NCBI RefSeq assembly: GCF_028553805.1
Contig: NZ_CP067140.1
Coordinates: forward strand, 3,038,001 to 3,102,000
DNA length: 64,000 bases
Direction: 5' to 3'
Source: Paracoccus saliphilus
GTDB lineage: Bacteria; Pseudomonadota; Alphaproteobacteria; Rhodobacterales; Rhodobacteraceae
Below, piece by piece: positions 1 through 8,312 of this stretch. The position numbers and the translations under genes were made by a program. How positions within the stretch are numbered: the first letter of the stretch is position 1; each line of letters starts with the position of its first letter. The notes under the pieces are model-generated. The model was not told the DNA's origin. It saw only the letters and a list, made by a program, of their open reading frames with translations, and made no database searches.

Positions 1-384
1 ATTTCTGCCGCCATCGCGCAATTCGAACTGTCCCCCTACGCCCTGATCGCCTTACTGACGCTGCTCTACATCGTGCTGGGCATGTTCCTCGAGGGTGTGT
101 CGATGACGGTGATGAGCCTGCCGATCACCCTGCCGCTGGTGATGACTGCCGGGTTCGACCCGATCTGGTTCGGCATCTTCCTGATCCTGATGATCGAATT
201 GGCGCAGATCACCCCGCCGATCGGGTTCAACCTCTTCATCCTGCAGGACCTCACGCGAACCAGCATCACCCGGATCATCGTAGCCGCATCGCCATTCTTC
301 CTGCTGATGTGCACGGGCGTGCTGGTCATCACGGTCTGGCCAGAGATCGTGCTCTGGTTGCCCGACCAGCTCTACTCGAAATAG
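1..384 (+). CDS. TRAP transporter large permease (DctM family), C-terminal part
   Basis: The reading frame is open from the first base, so the gene begins before the window; 127 residues are visible. They form the last membrane segments of a TRAP large (DctM-type) permease. Visible markers are a hydrophobic helix with FLEGVSMTVMSLPITLPL, then GFDPIWFGIFLILMIELAQITPPIGFNLF, here a continuous membrane stretch whose Q-x-TPPxG signature is typical of the DctM family, and a last hydrophobic helix ending at LYSK. TRAP systems import organic acids, amino-acid derivatives or sugar acids by sodium symport with a periplasmic binding protein. The next gene starts 12 bases after the stop, so the downstream oxidoreductases are probably co-transcribed and act on the imported compound. 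Confidence 0.9.
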   Translation: MSAAIAQFELSPYALIALLTLLYIVLGMFLEGVSMTVMSLPITLPLVMTAGFDPIWFGIFLILMIELAQITPPIGFNLFILQDLTRTSITRIIVAASPFFLLMCTGVLVITVWPEIVLWLPDQLYSK

Positions 385-395
385 GAATCATCGTG

Positions 396-1142
396 ATGTC
401 TGAACACCGCCTGAACGGAAAGCTCTGCGTCGTGACAGGGGCCGCCGCGGGTATCGGCCGCGAGACTGTCCTCGCATTTGCCGAGGCGGGGGCAAAGGTC
501 CATGCCGTGGACCGCGACAGCGGCGGGCTCGGCAAACTCGCGGCCGAGGTTCCGAGCATCGCGACTCATGCCTTCGACATCACCGATGCGCAGGCCGTCG
601 CAGAGTTTCACGCCGAGCTGCCGCGGCTCGACGTTCAGTTCAACTGCGCCGGAATCGTTACGGTCGGTGGGTTGGGCGACTGCAGCAAGGAAGACTGGGA
701 GCAGGCACTATCGGTCAACGTGACTTCAATCTTCCTGATGATGCAGGCTGCGCTGCCGCGACTCCAGTCCGGTGGGGGCGGCTCGATCATCAACATGGCG
801 TCGGTTATCTCCTCCATCGGCGCGGCCCCGCAACGCTTTGCCTACGGTGCGACAAAGGCCGCCGTGCTGGGGATGACGAAATCCGTTGCACTCGACTATG
901 CAAGTGTCGGCATCCGTTGCAACGCCATCTGCCCCTCGGGCGTGGAAACACCATCCATGACCGACCGGATCGAGGCCATGGAAGACCCGGACGCCGCTCG
1001 GGCGATGTTCTCATCCCGGCAGCCAGTCGGGCGGATGGGTACACCGGCGGAAATCGCCGAGCTCGCGCTCTATCTTGCCTCCGATGCCTCGGTCTACATG
1101 ACCGGCAGTCACATCGTCATCGACGGCGGGGCCAAACTATGA
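396..1142 (+). CDS. SDR-family NAD(P)-dependent oxidoreductase
   Basis: This is a 248-residue classical short-chain dehydrogenase. The cofactor loop TGAAAGIG is near residue 15, the NCAG motif near 85, the catalytic Tyr-Lys pair in YGATKAA near 150, and the C-terminal IDGGAKL ends the typical 250-residue fold. I chose ATG 396, which follows AGGAA; the longer open frame from 309 runs back into the TRAP gene and has no SDR similarity. The stop overlaps the next start (ATGA), which indicates translational coupling. It probably oxidises or reduces a hydroxyl/keto group of the compound brought in by the TRAP transporter; the substrate cannot be told from sequence. Confidence 0.88.
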   Translation: MSEHRLNGKLCVVTGAAAGIGRETVLAFAEAGAKVHAVDRDSGGLGKLAAEVPSIATHAFDITDAQAVAEFHAELPRLDVQFNCAGIVTVGGLGDCSKEDWEQALSVNVTSIFLMMQAALPRLQSGGGGSIINMASVISSIGAAPQRFAYGATKAAVLGMTKSVALDYASVGIRCNAICPSGVETPSMTDRIEAMEDPDAARAMFSSRQPVGRMGTPAEIAELALYLASDASVYMTGSHIVIDGGAKL

Positions 1143-2161
1143 GCGCGGCAAGGGTCACCACCGGCATTGTCGGCCTGGGCCGTTGGGGCCGAAACCTTGT
1201 TACATCCGGTCAAGGCGGTCCGCTCTGTTTCACCCACGCGGCCACCCGGACACCCGCGAAAGCAACGGAATTCTGCATCGAACAGGGCCTCGATTTGCGC
1301 CCCGCGCTGGCAGACATTCTGGATGACGTCGAGGCCGTGGTCCTCGCCACGCCACACAGCCAGCACGGGGCGCAGGTGCGTGCGGCTGCCGCTGCCAGAC
1401 GTCATGTCTTCGTCGAGAAACCGCTGGCACTGAACGTAGAGGATGCCGCCAGCGCATTCGATGCTTGCACGGCAGCGGGTGTGCAACTCGCCGTCGGCTT
1501 CAACCGCCGCCACCTGCCGGGTTATCAGGCGCTTTGCGCCCGCGTGCAAGGTGGTGCCATTGGCCGCCCACTGCATGTCGAGGGCAGTTTCTGCGGCCCC
1601 TTCGGCTACGATTACAGCGACGAGATGTGGCGCGGCTCATCCGACGAGAACCCGGCGGGCGGCATGGCAGCCATGGGCATCCACATCCTTGACGCCATGA
1701 TCGCGGTGATGGGGCGGATCGCCCGCGTCTCCGTCCTGAGCCGCCGCCTCGCCGTATCGAGCCAGCTTGACGACACCACGACCGTGCATCTGGATTTCGC
1801 CTCCGGCGCAACCGGAACCCTGTCGACCCTGATGGCCTCTGCCCCGTTCTGGCGACTGCATGTCTTCGGCAGTGAGGGATGGGCACAGATGCCGGACCAG
1901 ACGCGGTTGCTCACCTCGAACCTCGCAGGCGAGTGCACCGAGCAGAGCTTCGCCCCAGTGGACACCCTGGCCGCAGAACTGGCGTCCTTCGCGGCAGCCA
2001 TGCGCCGGAGCGAGGACTATCCGGTGACGCGTGAGCAAGCCCTGGCGGGGGTGGCGACAATGGAGGCGATCGGCCGGTCGGCGACGTGGCAAGGCGCATG
2101 GGTCGAGGTTCCGGCACTGCCGCCGTCAGCATCCCTAGACAGGTCAGGCACCCCTACCTAA
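1139..2161 (+). CDS. Gfo/Idh/MocA family oxidoreductase
   Basis: This 340-residue protein opens with the Rossmann motif GIVGLGRWGRN and has the family's EKPLALN motif near residue 95, where the Lys is the usual catalytic residue. The central part carries GGMAAMGIHILDAM, with the His expected in the C-terminal substrate domain. Family members use NAD(P) to oxidise or reduce sugars, inositols, amino sugars and related polyols. The start codon overlaps the stop of the SDR by four bases, so both enzymes are made together. With the TRAP permease and the GntR regulator it forms one plus-strand operon. Exact substrate unknown. Confidence 0.87.
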   Translation: MSAARVTTGIVGLGRWGRNLVTSGQGGPLCFTHAATRTPAKATEFCIEQGLDLRPALADILDDVEAVVLATPHSQHGAQVRAAAAARRHVFVEKPLALNVEDAASAFDACTAAGVQLAVGFNRRHLPGYQALCARVQGGAIGRPLHVEGSFCGPFGYDYSDEMWRGSSDENPAGGMAAMGIHILDAMIAVMGRIARVSVLSRRLAVSSQLDDTTTVHLDFASGATGTLSTLMASAPFWRLHVFGSEGWAQMPDQTRLLTSNLAGECTEQSFAPVDTLAAELASFAAAMRRSEDYPVTREQALAGVATMEAIGRSATWQGAWVEVPALPPSASLDRSGTPT

Positions 2162-2197
2162 AGGTAAGCGGAAGCGCATAGCAATGGAGGCGAAACA

Positions 2198-2962
2198 ATG
2201 TCGGAACGCGATGGTGTCAAGGTCGCCAAGCTGCTGAGAAATTCCATCCTGCGCCTTGAGCTCAGGCCGGGCGTGATCCTCGACGAGGCCGAACTTGGCG
2301 CGCGGCTCAATGTCTCCCGGACCCCCGTGCGCGAGGCGATCATCCAGCTCATTGCAGATGGTTTGGTCGTGCGTGAGGGACGCAAGGCAAAAGTCGCACC
2401 GCTCGATTTCGATGACGTGCCCAAGCTGTACGACGCATTGCTGATCTCCAGCCGTCTTGTACATCGCCAGGCAGCTTTGAACAGGATCGAAAGCAATCTC
2501 AGGGACATTACCCGTGAGATGGAAAGATTCGAGGCGCTGACCGCAACCGGCAACGGCGTCGAGCGATCGGAAGTAAACGTCGCATTTCACAAGGCGATCT
2601 CGGCTTCCGCCGACAATCGCTATATCTCCGATTTCTACGAACAGGCGCTTTTCGGAACGATCAGGCTTTCCCGGGCATGCTTCAGCAAACGTGAACTTGC
2701 GGGCCGGGAGGCCGGCACGACCCAGCTGTCAGAACACCTGAACGAAACCGTGCGTCAACACCGGCGCATCTACGAGGCCATCGAGGCTCAGGATATGGAA
2801 GCAGCCGACGCCACTGCAATCGAGCACTACCAGCTGACCAAGAAGCGCGTTACCGAAGTCCTGTTCAGTCAGACAGAGGCCCTCACCGAGTTGGAGGACC
2901 TCACGCTGGACAGCTGGGACGTGCCCGAGCTGTCGCCAGAAACGTCCGGTATGCACCGCTGA
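2198..2962 (+). CDS. GntR family transcriptional regulator, FadR/FCD subfamily
   Basis: This 254-residue regulator has an N-terminal winged helix (about residues 8-75) with the family's hallmark LNVSRTPVREAI, followed by an all-helical FCD ligand-binding domain; the His residues that often hold a metal are plausible in VAFHKAI (near 130) and VRQHRRIYEAI (near 190). GGAGG lies just before the ATG. Being the last gene of the TRAP/SDR/Gfo-Idh operon, it probably senses the substrate or an intermediate and represses that operon. It converges with the minus-strand SDR only 19 bases away. Confidence 0.88.
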   Translation: MSERDGVKVAKLLRNSILRLELRPGVILDEAELGARLNVSRTPVREAIIQLIADGLVVREGRKAKVAPLDFDDVPKLYDALLISSRLVHRQAALNRIESNLRDITREMERFEALTATGNGVERSEVNVAFHKAISASADNRYISDFYEQALFGTIRLSRACFSKRELAGREAGTTQLSEHLNETVRQHRRIYEAIEAQDMEAADATAIEHYQLTKKRVTEVLFSQTEALTELEDLTLDSWDVPELSPETSGMHR

Positions 2963-2981
2963 AGCGTCCTGAGGCGGCGCG

Positions 2982-3740
2982 TCAGCGGACCAGCACGCCC
3001 GAGGCCATGAAGCCCCCATCCACGTTGAGGATATGCCCGTTGATGTAAGCTGCATCGTCGGAGGCCAGAAACTGAATCGCCGCGGCCACTTCCTCGGGCT
3101 TTGCGTATCGCTTCGCCGGGATCTGGGCCTCCCACATCGCGCGATCTTTCGGTCCGTGCACCTGCAACACCATCGGCGTGTCCACAGGCACCGGCGCGAC
3201 TGCATTGGCTGTGATCCCCTTGTCACCGAGTTCCGCGGCCAGCAGGCGGGTAAGCATATCGACTCCGCCCTTGGTGCAGGAATAGGCCCCGCGCCCGGTG
3301 TTGGCAATCTGACCGTTGACCGAGCTGACGGTGATAATCCGCCCCTTGCCCTTCTCGAGCATCTGCCGCCCGGCGAACTGGCAACAATGGAACGTGCCCG
3401 TGAGGTTCACCTCCAGGATCCTGCTCCAGTCGTCGGGGTCGAAATCGAGGATATGCCCGGTCTTCACGATGGCAGCGGTCGCCACCAGGATGTCCGTCCC
3501 GCCTGCCTCGCCGAGCACCGCGAAGGCGGCCTCAAGTGCTGCACGGTCCGTCACATCGACCTTCACGGCCCTGACATCTCCATGCGGCGAGAGCCGCACC
3601 ATCGCGGCATCGAGCGCCTCCTGCGACCAATCCATGATCGTTACAGCGGCACCCGACTTCGCGAAGGCTTCGGCACTGGATTCACCGATGCCGCCCGCTC
3701 CGCCGGTGACAACCACGTTCTTTCCGGAAAAATCGCGCAT
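2982..3740 (-). CDS. SDR-family oxidoreductase
   Basis: A 252-residue classical SDR with TGGAGGIG near residue 12, a catalytic Tyr-Lys in YSCTKGGVDML near 150, and LNVDGGFMASG near the end. ATG 3740 starts MRDFSGKNVVVTGG; the upstream extension to 3815 adds 25 residues unlike any SDR. It lies downstream of the RidA and aminotransferase genes on the same strand, about 200 bases after RidA, so it may belong to the same unit or have its own promoter. It is only distantly related to the SDR at 396-1142. Substrate unknown. Confidence 0.87.
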   Translation of the reverse strand: MRDFSGKNVVVTGGAGGIGESSAEAFAKSGAAVTIMDWSQEALDAAMVRLSPHGDVRAVKVDVTDRAALEAAFAVLGEAGGTDILVATAAIVKTGHILDFDPDDWSRILEVNLTGTFHCCQFAGRQMLEKGKGRIITVSSVNGQIANTGRGAYSCTKGGVDMLTRLLAAELGDKGITANAVAPVPVDTPMVLQVHGPKDRAMWEAQIPAKRYAKPEEVAAAIQFLASDDAAYINGHILNVDGGFMASGVLVR

Positions 3741-3939
3741 GCTATCTCTCTTCTTCAGTCGTTTTGTTGTCTGGGGCTCGCGGTCATGTCGCCAGTAGCC
3801 AAATTCGATGACCAACTTGAACAGAACCGAAGCCGGAAAGAAACCTGCAGATGTCTCGCCTTGCCCGGCAGATGATTAAATCGCACGCGCATGAAGGATG
3901 CCGGTCACTACCGGGCCAATAGCGAGCTATCGGCAAGGA

Positions 3940-4368
3940 TCACACGGCCGCCACCAGCTGGATCTCGACCGGGGCATTGCCCGGCAAATTGGCCACGCCG
4001 ATTGCACAACGGCTGCAGATTCCCCGATCTCCAAGCCGTTCTCTCAGAAATGCAGAGGCAAAATCGGCAATCTTGCTGTGCTCGCTGAAGCCGTCTTCCG
4101 CGGCGACGTAAACGGTCATGGTCAGCATGGCGGCGATTTCCTCATCACCGCGCAGCTTATCTTCGATGGCCAACAAGGCATTGGTGCAGGCCAGCCGCAC
4201 GGCCTCTCTCTGCACGTCGATCTGCCCTGTCCGGACCGGGCCATCAAACATCATTCTGCCGTTCTGACGCGGTGTCATTCCGGCGGTGTAAATCAGCCCG
4301 CCGTGGCGGCTCGCGGGCACATAGTCACCTTGCGGAACGGGCATTGCGGCCTCCTGCATCCCGCTCAT
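3940..4368 (-). CDS. RidA/YjgF/YER057c/UK114 family protein
   Basis: This 142-residue protein has the RidA fold signatures: GGLIYTAGMTP near residue 25, a conserved central helix ACTNALLAIEDKL, and ARG/Cys-containing ICSRCAIGVANLPG near the end, where RidA enzymes place the imine-binding Arg. RidA proteins hydrolyse reactive enamine/imine intermediates made by PLP enzymes, which fits the aminotransferase immediately upstream. Its first ATG overlaps the aminotransferase stop (ATGA). A second in-frame ATG at 4344 follows AGGAGG and would give 134 residues; either start is possible. Catalytic deaminase activity is inferred only from family. Confidence 0.85.
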   Translation of the reverse strand: MSGMQEAAMPVPQGDYVPASRHGGLIYTAGMTPRQNGRMMFDGPVRTGQIDVQREAVRLACTNALLAIEDKLRGDEEIAAMLTMTVYVAAEDGFSEHSKIADFASAFLRERLGDRGICSRCAIGVANLPGNAPVEIQLVAAV

Positions 4369-5576
4369 GCCCGGTACCTTTCCACGAGTTCGGCCAGCCG
4401 CCGGACGGCTTCAACCGAGGCCGCGTGATCCTGCGAGAAGTTCAGGCGGACACTTCGAGGGGTGTGAGGGCTGAACTCGGTTCCCGGCGTAACGGTCACC
4501 GCGGCCTGCTCTCGCAGGGCCGTCACGAAATCCCTGGGCGAAATCGAAAGCTTGGGCAGTTGCGGAAACAGATAGCTTCCTGCCCCGGGGACCCGCACAT
4601 CGCAGCCCTCGATCTTGCGGAACGATTGCACGAGGTCGTCCCGGATGCGTTGGTGCGCTGCGATGCGCGTTTCCATCCAGCCTTCCGGCTCTGCAAACCA
4701 TGTGGTCAGAACGGCCTGTGAATAGCCTGCAGCACGCAGGGAAACGATGGCTTGAAGCTTTTCCATCCGCTCGATGATCGCCGGCGCACCGAAAGCCACT
4801 CCCAATCGATAACCGCTCAGGGACTCGGTCTTCGACGGGCCCATGATCGTCACCACGTTGTCCGCGGCAATGTTCTGTGCACGTAGATGAGTGTAGGCAA
4901 CCCCCTCATAGCGCAGGCGCGAATAGAGCTGATCGACAATGACCGTGGCATCATAGCGGCTGGCCAGGGCCGCGATCCGGGCAATCTCACCGGAAGAGTA
5001 AACAACACCGGCCGGATTGTTGGGATTGGAGAAAAGGAAAACCTTCGCGCCATTGCGGAAAACCGCTTCGAGCTCGTTCAGATCGAGCCCCGCACCATCT
5101 TCGGTCGAGTTGTAGTGCATCTGCACCGGCATCATCTCGCCCTCGAAAAACTCGACGAGCTTGCGATTGGCGAAATAATCCGGCTGAACGATGGCCACCT
5201 TGTCGCCGCGCGCCACGGTCGCCGCGACTGCCAGGAACAGCGCTCCCTGGGTCCCGGGCGTCACGATCAGCCCGTCGCGTGCGTCGACCGAAGCGCCGGT
5301 GAAACCAGCAAGCCGCTCTGCCAGCCCTTCGCGGATGGCCATGGCGCCGCGATACTCTGTATAGGCCTGTGCACCACCTGTCCGCACCCCGGCCTCGAAG
5401 GCATCGAAGGCGCCCGGCGTGGGCTCATGTGCATCAACGTCGCCATGCGAAAAATCGACTGGCCTACCGGACAAGACTTCGCCTCTCATCCAGGTTCCAC
5501 CTTTGGCACCGAGGCGCACCTCCTGTCCGGGGGCCGCGTCGACACCCAGCTTTTCGAACTTGCTTTGCACGGTCAT
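4365..5576 (-). CDS. PLP-dependent aminotransferase, class I/II
   Basis: This 403-residue fold-type I aminotransferase shows NPNNPAGVV for the cofactor region, a DQLYSRLRYEG segment in place of the usual DxxY, and the PLP-lysine motif GPSKTESLSGYRLG near residue 240, followed by a C-terminal Arg region RLNFSQ that binds the substrate carboxylate. I prefer ATG 5576, which has AGAAGG upstream, over a TTG eight codons earlier. Translationally coupled to RidA, it very likely transaminates an amino acid or amino acid-like substrate of this locus and RidA removes a reactive imine. It is divergent from the LysR regulator at 5684, its probable controller. Confidence 0.87.
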   Translation of the reverse strand: MTVQSKFEKLGVDAAPGQEVRLGAKGGTWMRGEVLSGRPVDFSHGDVDAHEPTPGAFDAFEAGVRTGGAQAYTEYRGAMAIREGLAERLAGFTGASVDARDGLIVTPGTQGALFLAVAATVARGDKVAIVQPDYFANRKLVEFFEGEMMPVQMHYNSTEDGAGLDLNELEAVFRNGAKVFLFSNPNNPAGVVYSSGEIARIAALASRYDATVIVDQLYSRLRYEGVAYTHLRAQNIAADNVVTIMGPSKTESLSGYRLGVAFGAPAIIERMEKLQAIVSLRAAGYSQAVLTTWFAEPEGWMETRIAAHQRIRDDLVQSFRKIEGCDVRVPGAGSYLFPQLPKLSISPRDFVTALREQAAVTVTPGTEFSPHTPRSVRLNFSQDHAASVEAVRRLAELVERYRA

Positions 5577-5683
5577 GCGGTCGCCTTCTGCTTGGGGCAA
5601 TAAACTCTATCGGCACCCTAACGGCGCACAATAAAGAAAGCAAAACTGGTGTTTTTGTTTTCAAATGATAGTAAAAATATCTT

Positions 5684-6574
5684 ATGAACACACGTTTCCT
5701 GCAGAGTTTCATCATGGTCGCCGATTGCGGCTCCATCGCCGAGGCAGCGCGAAGGCTGAACCTTACCCCTGCGGCTGTCGCCCAACGTTTGCGCGCGCTG
5801 GAGGATGACCTCGGTCACGATCTGGTCGTCCGCGCAGGCTCTACCGTGCAACCCACCGAAGAAGGCTTGGCCATCCTCGAGAATGCTCGCACCCTAGTGC
5901 AGGGCGCACGCGACCTGCGGGCCATCGCAGCCAGGGGCGTGCCTGCCGGTCAACTTCGTCTCGGTGCCACGGCCAGCGCGATGACCGGAATCCTTCCGGC
6001 CGTGATCGCCGAACTCAGCACCGGCTGGCCGGATATCGAGTATTTCGTACAGCCGGGATCGTCCCAGGAACTCTACCACCAGGTCATTCGCGGGGAGCTT
6101 GACGCAGCCCTTATCGTCAAGCCCAGCTTTTCGATCCCGAAATCGGTAGACTGGAAAACTGTTCGCGACGAGCCTTTGGTGCTGATCGGGCCTGCCGACA
6201 TACCCAAGGGCGAAATTTCCAGCTTGCTCGGCAGATTTCGTTTCATTCGCTACGATCGCAATCAATGGGGCGGTCATATCGTCGACCAATACCTTCGGAA
6301 AAACAACCTCACCGTCCAGGAATGGCTGGAACTCGATGCTCTGGACGCCATCGCGGCAATGGTCGATCGCGGCCTCGGCATTTCCATCGTCCCCGATTGG
6401 GCCCCGCCTTGGCCCACCGGGCTTCAGCTCTCGAAACGACCCCTGGCGGGAGGGCAAACCCGGCAGACGGGCATATTGTGGAACCGCGCCGGAGCACGAA
6501 TTGCGGCGGTCAATGCGTTTGTCGGCGCCTGTGCCAAGATGGCCCCTCTTCCCCTACGGACACTCGGCAAGTGA
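5684..6574 (+). CDS. LysR family transcriptional regulator
   Basis: This 296-residue protein has an N-terminal LysR helix-turn-helix (about residues 1-60) with GSIAEAARRLNLTPAAVAQRLRALE, and a C-terminal periplasmic-binding-protein-like effector domain (about 90-290) with AMVDRGLGISIVPDW near 230, a typical LysR segment. It is divergent from the aminotransferase-RidA genes, separated by an AT-rich 107-base spacer, the common layout for a LysR activator and its target. No strong ribosome site is seen before the ATG. Confidence 0.87.
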   Translation: MNTRFLQSFIMVADCGSIAEAARRLNLTPAAVAQRLRALEDDLGHDLVVRAGSTVQPTEEGLAILENARTLVQGARDLRAIAARGVPAGQLRLGATASAMTGILPAVIAELSTGWPDIEYFVQPGSSQELYHQVIRGELDAALIVKPSFSIPKSVDWKTVRDEPLVLIGPADIPKGEISSLLGRFRFIRYDRNQWGGHIVDQYLRKNNLTVQEWLELDALDAIAAMVDRGLGISIVPDWAPPWPTGLQLSKRPLAGGQTRQTGILWNRAGARIAAVNAFVGACAKMAPLPLRTLGK

Positions 6575-6664
6575 ATCGGCTACAATCTTGGCCAATTTCT
6601 TGTCCGAATTGATCAGCTCCGACTTTGCCTTGATCCGTTTCAGCCCTATCGGTGAAGCCGGATG

Positions 6665-6697
6665 CCTCCCCGCCATGCAGTCAAGGCAGGGAGGTTT
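6665..6697. terminator. Candidate terminator between convergent genes
   Basis: A ten-base-pair stem with one mismatch (CCTCCCCGCC with GGCAGGGAGG, ten-base loop) is followed by TTT on the plus strand. It lies between the LysR gene and the converging hydrolase, where a bidirectional terminator is expected. Confidence 0.45.
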
Positions 6698-6702
6698 GGC
6701 AG

Positions 6703-7389
6703 TTATTCCACCTTGACGGACATTTCCCCGAGACCGGCCACTGCTATCGTCATTTCGTCGCCGCGATTTACCGGGCCGACGCCAGAGGGTGTGCCCGACA
6801 GGATCACGTCACCTGCCGCGAGGGTGAAATAGTCGGAGAGGTAGGAAATCATTTCCGGCACCTTCCAGATCATCTGGTTCAGATCGCCTTCCTGCCGCAC
6901 TTCACCATTAACGGAAAGAGCGATACGTCCTTCGTTCAGAAGGCCGGTTTCGCTGGCAGGATGAACGGGACCGCAAGGTGCCGAGCGTTCGAATGCCTTG
7001 CCGATCTCCCAGGGGCGGCCCATCTTCTTTTGCTCGCCCTGCAGGTCGCGGCGCGTCATGTCCAGCGACAGAGCGTAACCATAGATGTGATCCTCCGCGT
7101 CGGCGATCGAGATCCGGTTGCCCCCCGACTTCAGCATCACCGCCATCTCGACCTCGAAGTGAACATCCGAGGAATGGTCCGGATAGGGGAACACGCCGGA
7201 CGGGTCGAGATTGTCGGGGTTCTTCTGAAAGAAGAAGGGCGGCTCGCGATCCGGATCATGGCCCATTTCAATAGCATGTGCGGCGTAGTTTCGACCGATG
7301 CAATAAACTCGGCGCACCGGAAACTTCGCCGCGCTTCCCGCAACTGGCAGTGCCACGACAGGCGGCATTGGGATCACATAGTCCGACAT
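6703..7389 (-). CDS. Fumarylacetoacetate hydrolase family protein, fumarylpyruvate hydrolase-like
   Basis: This 228-residue protein is a single FAH domain. It shows RVYCIGRNYAAHA near residue 30, the metal-binding acidic set in DVHFEVEMAVML near 75 and the Asp in GYALSLDMTRRDLQ near 105, and the closing loop SGTPSGVG near 205. The pattern RNYAAHAIEMGHDPDREPPFFF is that of gentisate-pathway fumarylpyruvate hydrolases (NagK), which split fumarylpyruvate to fumarate and pyruvate using Mg or Mn. ATG 7389 has a strong GGGAGGAAT. No gentisate dioxygenase or maleylpyruvate isomerase is in the window, so it may instead cleave another acylpyruvate. It is divergent from the GntR regulator at 7522. Confidence 0.85.
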   Translation of the reverse strand: MSDYVIPMPPVVALPVAGSAAKFPVRRVYCIGRNYAAHAIEMGHDPDREPPFFFQKNPDNLDPSGVFPYPDHSSDVHFEVEMAVMLKSGGNRISIADAEDHIYGYALSLDMTRRDLQGEQKKMGRPWEIGKAFERSAPCGPVHPASETGLLNEGRIALSVNGEVRQEGDLNQMIWKVPEMISYLSDYFTLAAGDVILSGTPSGVGPVNRGDEMTIAVAGLGEMSVKVE

Positions 7390-7470
7390 TCGATTCCTCC
7401 CGATCAATTTGGATTGTGTCTTGTATTAGTCTTAAAGATAGGTAAGATCAATCGCAACCAATCATCTAAA

Positions 7471-7490
7471 AATCTGGCCATTTCCAGATT
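7471..7490. promoter_or_regulatory. Perfect inverted repeat, candidate GntR operator
   Basis: AATCTGG and CCAGATT form seven-base perfect arms around a six-base spacer in the 132-base gap between the divergent hydrolase and GntR genes. Position and symmetry fit a dimeric GntR operator; no binding is known. Confidence 0.5.
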
Positions 7491-7521
7491 GATTGCAAAA
7501 ATTAACGCAATACGGCCGAAT

Positions 7522-8250
7522 ATGAGTAAAATTGGTAGACCAATATTGGAGGGCAGCTTGCTCACCAAACCAGAACCATCGGACCAGAACGATGCAGCGG
7601 CGCGCCTTCGGGCGTTTATAGTCGAAGGTGGCTACGAACCCGGCGATCGGCTCCCGCCCGAGCGTGAATTGACGGGTGCGCTGGCGATGGGTCGGTCGAT
7701 GTTGCGCCGCGCGCTCGACCAGCTGGAGCGTGACGGCGCCATCTGGCGGCATGTGGGCAAGGGCACCTTCGTGGCTAATGGGATTGCCGCTGCCGGCGGC
7801 GCGGGGGGGCTCGTCGAGCTAGGCCGACAACTGACACCGTTTCGGATGATGCGCGCCCGGCGTTGCATCGAGCCCGCGATCGCGCGGGAAGCCGCAATGA
7901 ACGCCTCGGGCGAGTCCATGACACGCATGCGCCTGGCCATGGAACGCGCCAGATCGGCATCGAACTGGGAAGACTACGAGGCGCAGGACGACCATTTCCA
8001 TCGCACCATCGCGATGGGTGCCGACAACCTGCTGCTGCTTTCCCTCTTCGATCAACTCAACCAGGTGCGGCGGGCCGTCGCCTGGGGCAATGTCACGCGT
8101 GATACGATCAGGCCTGACGCGGATCACCAGAGTTTCGGTGAGCATGAGGCGATCGCCACCGCGATCGAAGCCCGTGATCCTGATCGCGCATACGAAGCGA
8201 TGCGCCTGCATCTGGGATCTGTCAACGCGCGCCTTTTCGACGAGGGGTAG
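7522..8250 (+). CDS. GntR family transcriptional regulator, FadR/FCD subfamily
   Basis: This regulator (242 residues from ATG 7522) has a GntR winged helix with GDRLPPERELTGALAMGRSMLRRALDQLERDGAIWR, then a helical FCD effector domain with the expected metal-ligand positions DDHFHRTIA near 155 and SFGEHEAIATAIEARD near 205. ATG 7522 has no good ribosome site; an in-frame TTG at 7558 follows GGAGGG at ideal spacing and may be the true start. It lies between the divergent hydrolase gene and the ABC transporter operon and probably controls one or both. The open frame continues far upstream through unrelated antisense sequence, which I exclude. Confidence 0.83.
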   Translation: MSKIGRPILEGSLLTKPEPSDQNDAAARLRAFIVEGGYEPGDRLPPERELTGALAMGRSMLRRALDQLERDGAIWRHVGKGTFVANGIAAAGGAGGLVELGRQLTPFRMMRARRCIEPAIAREAAMNASGESMTRMRLAMERARSASNWEDYEAQDDHFHRTIAMGADNLLLLSLFDQLNQVRRAVAWGNVTRDTIRPDADHQSFGEHEAIATAIEARDPDRAYEAMRLHLGSVNARLFDEG

Positions 8251-8312
8251 GAGCAACAGAACTGAAAAGAGCCCGCCAACCGGGCCAGTCACATCGAATT
8301 TGGGAGGAGACG

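Noticed and set aside
6652..7521. Long in-frame upstream extension of the GntR gene at 7522
   Set aside because: It lies antisense to the hydrolase gene and lacks similarity to GntR proteins.
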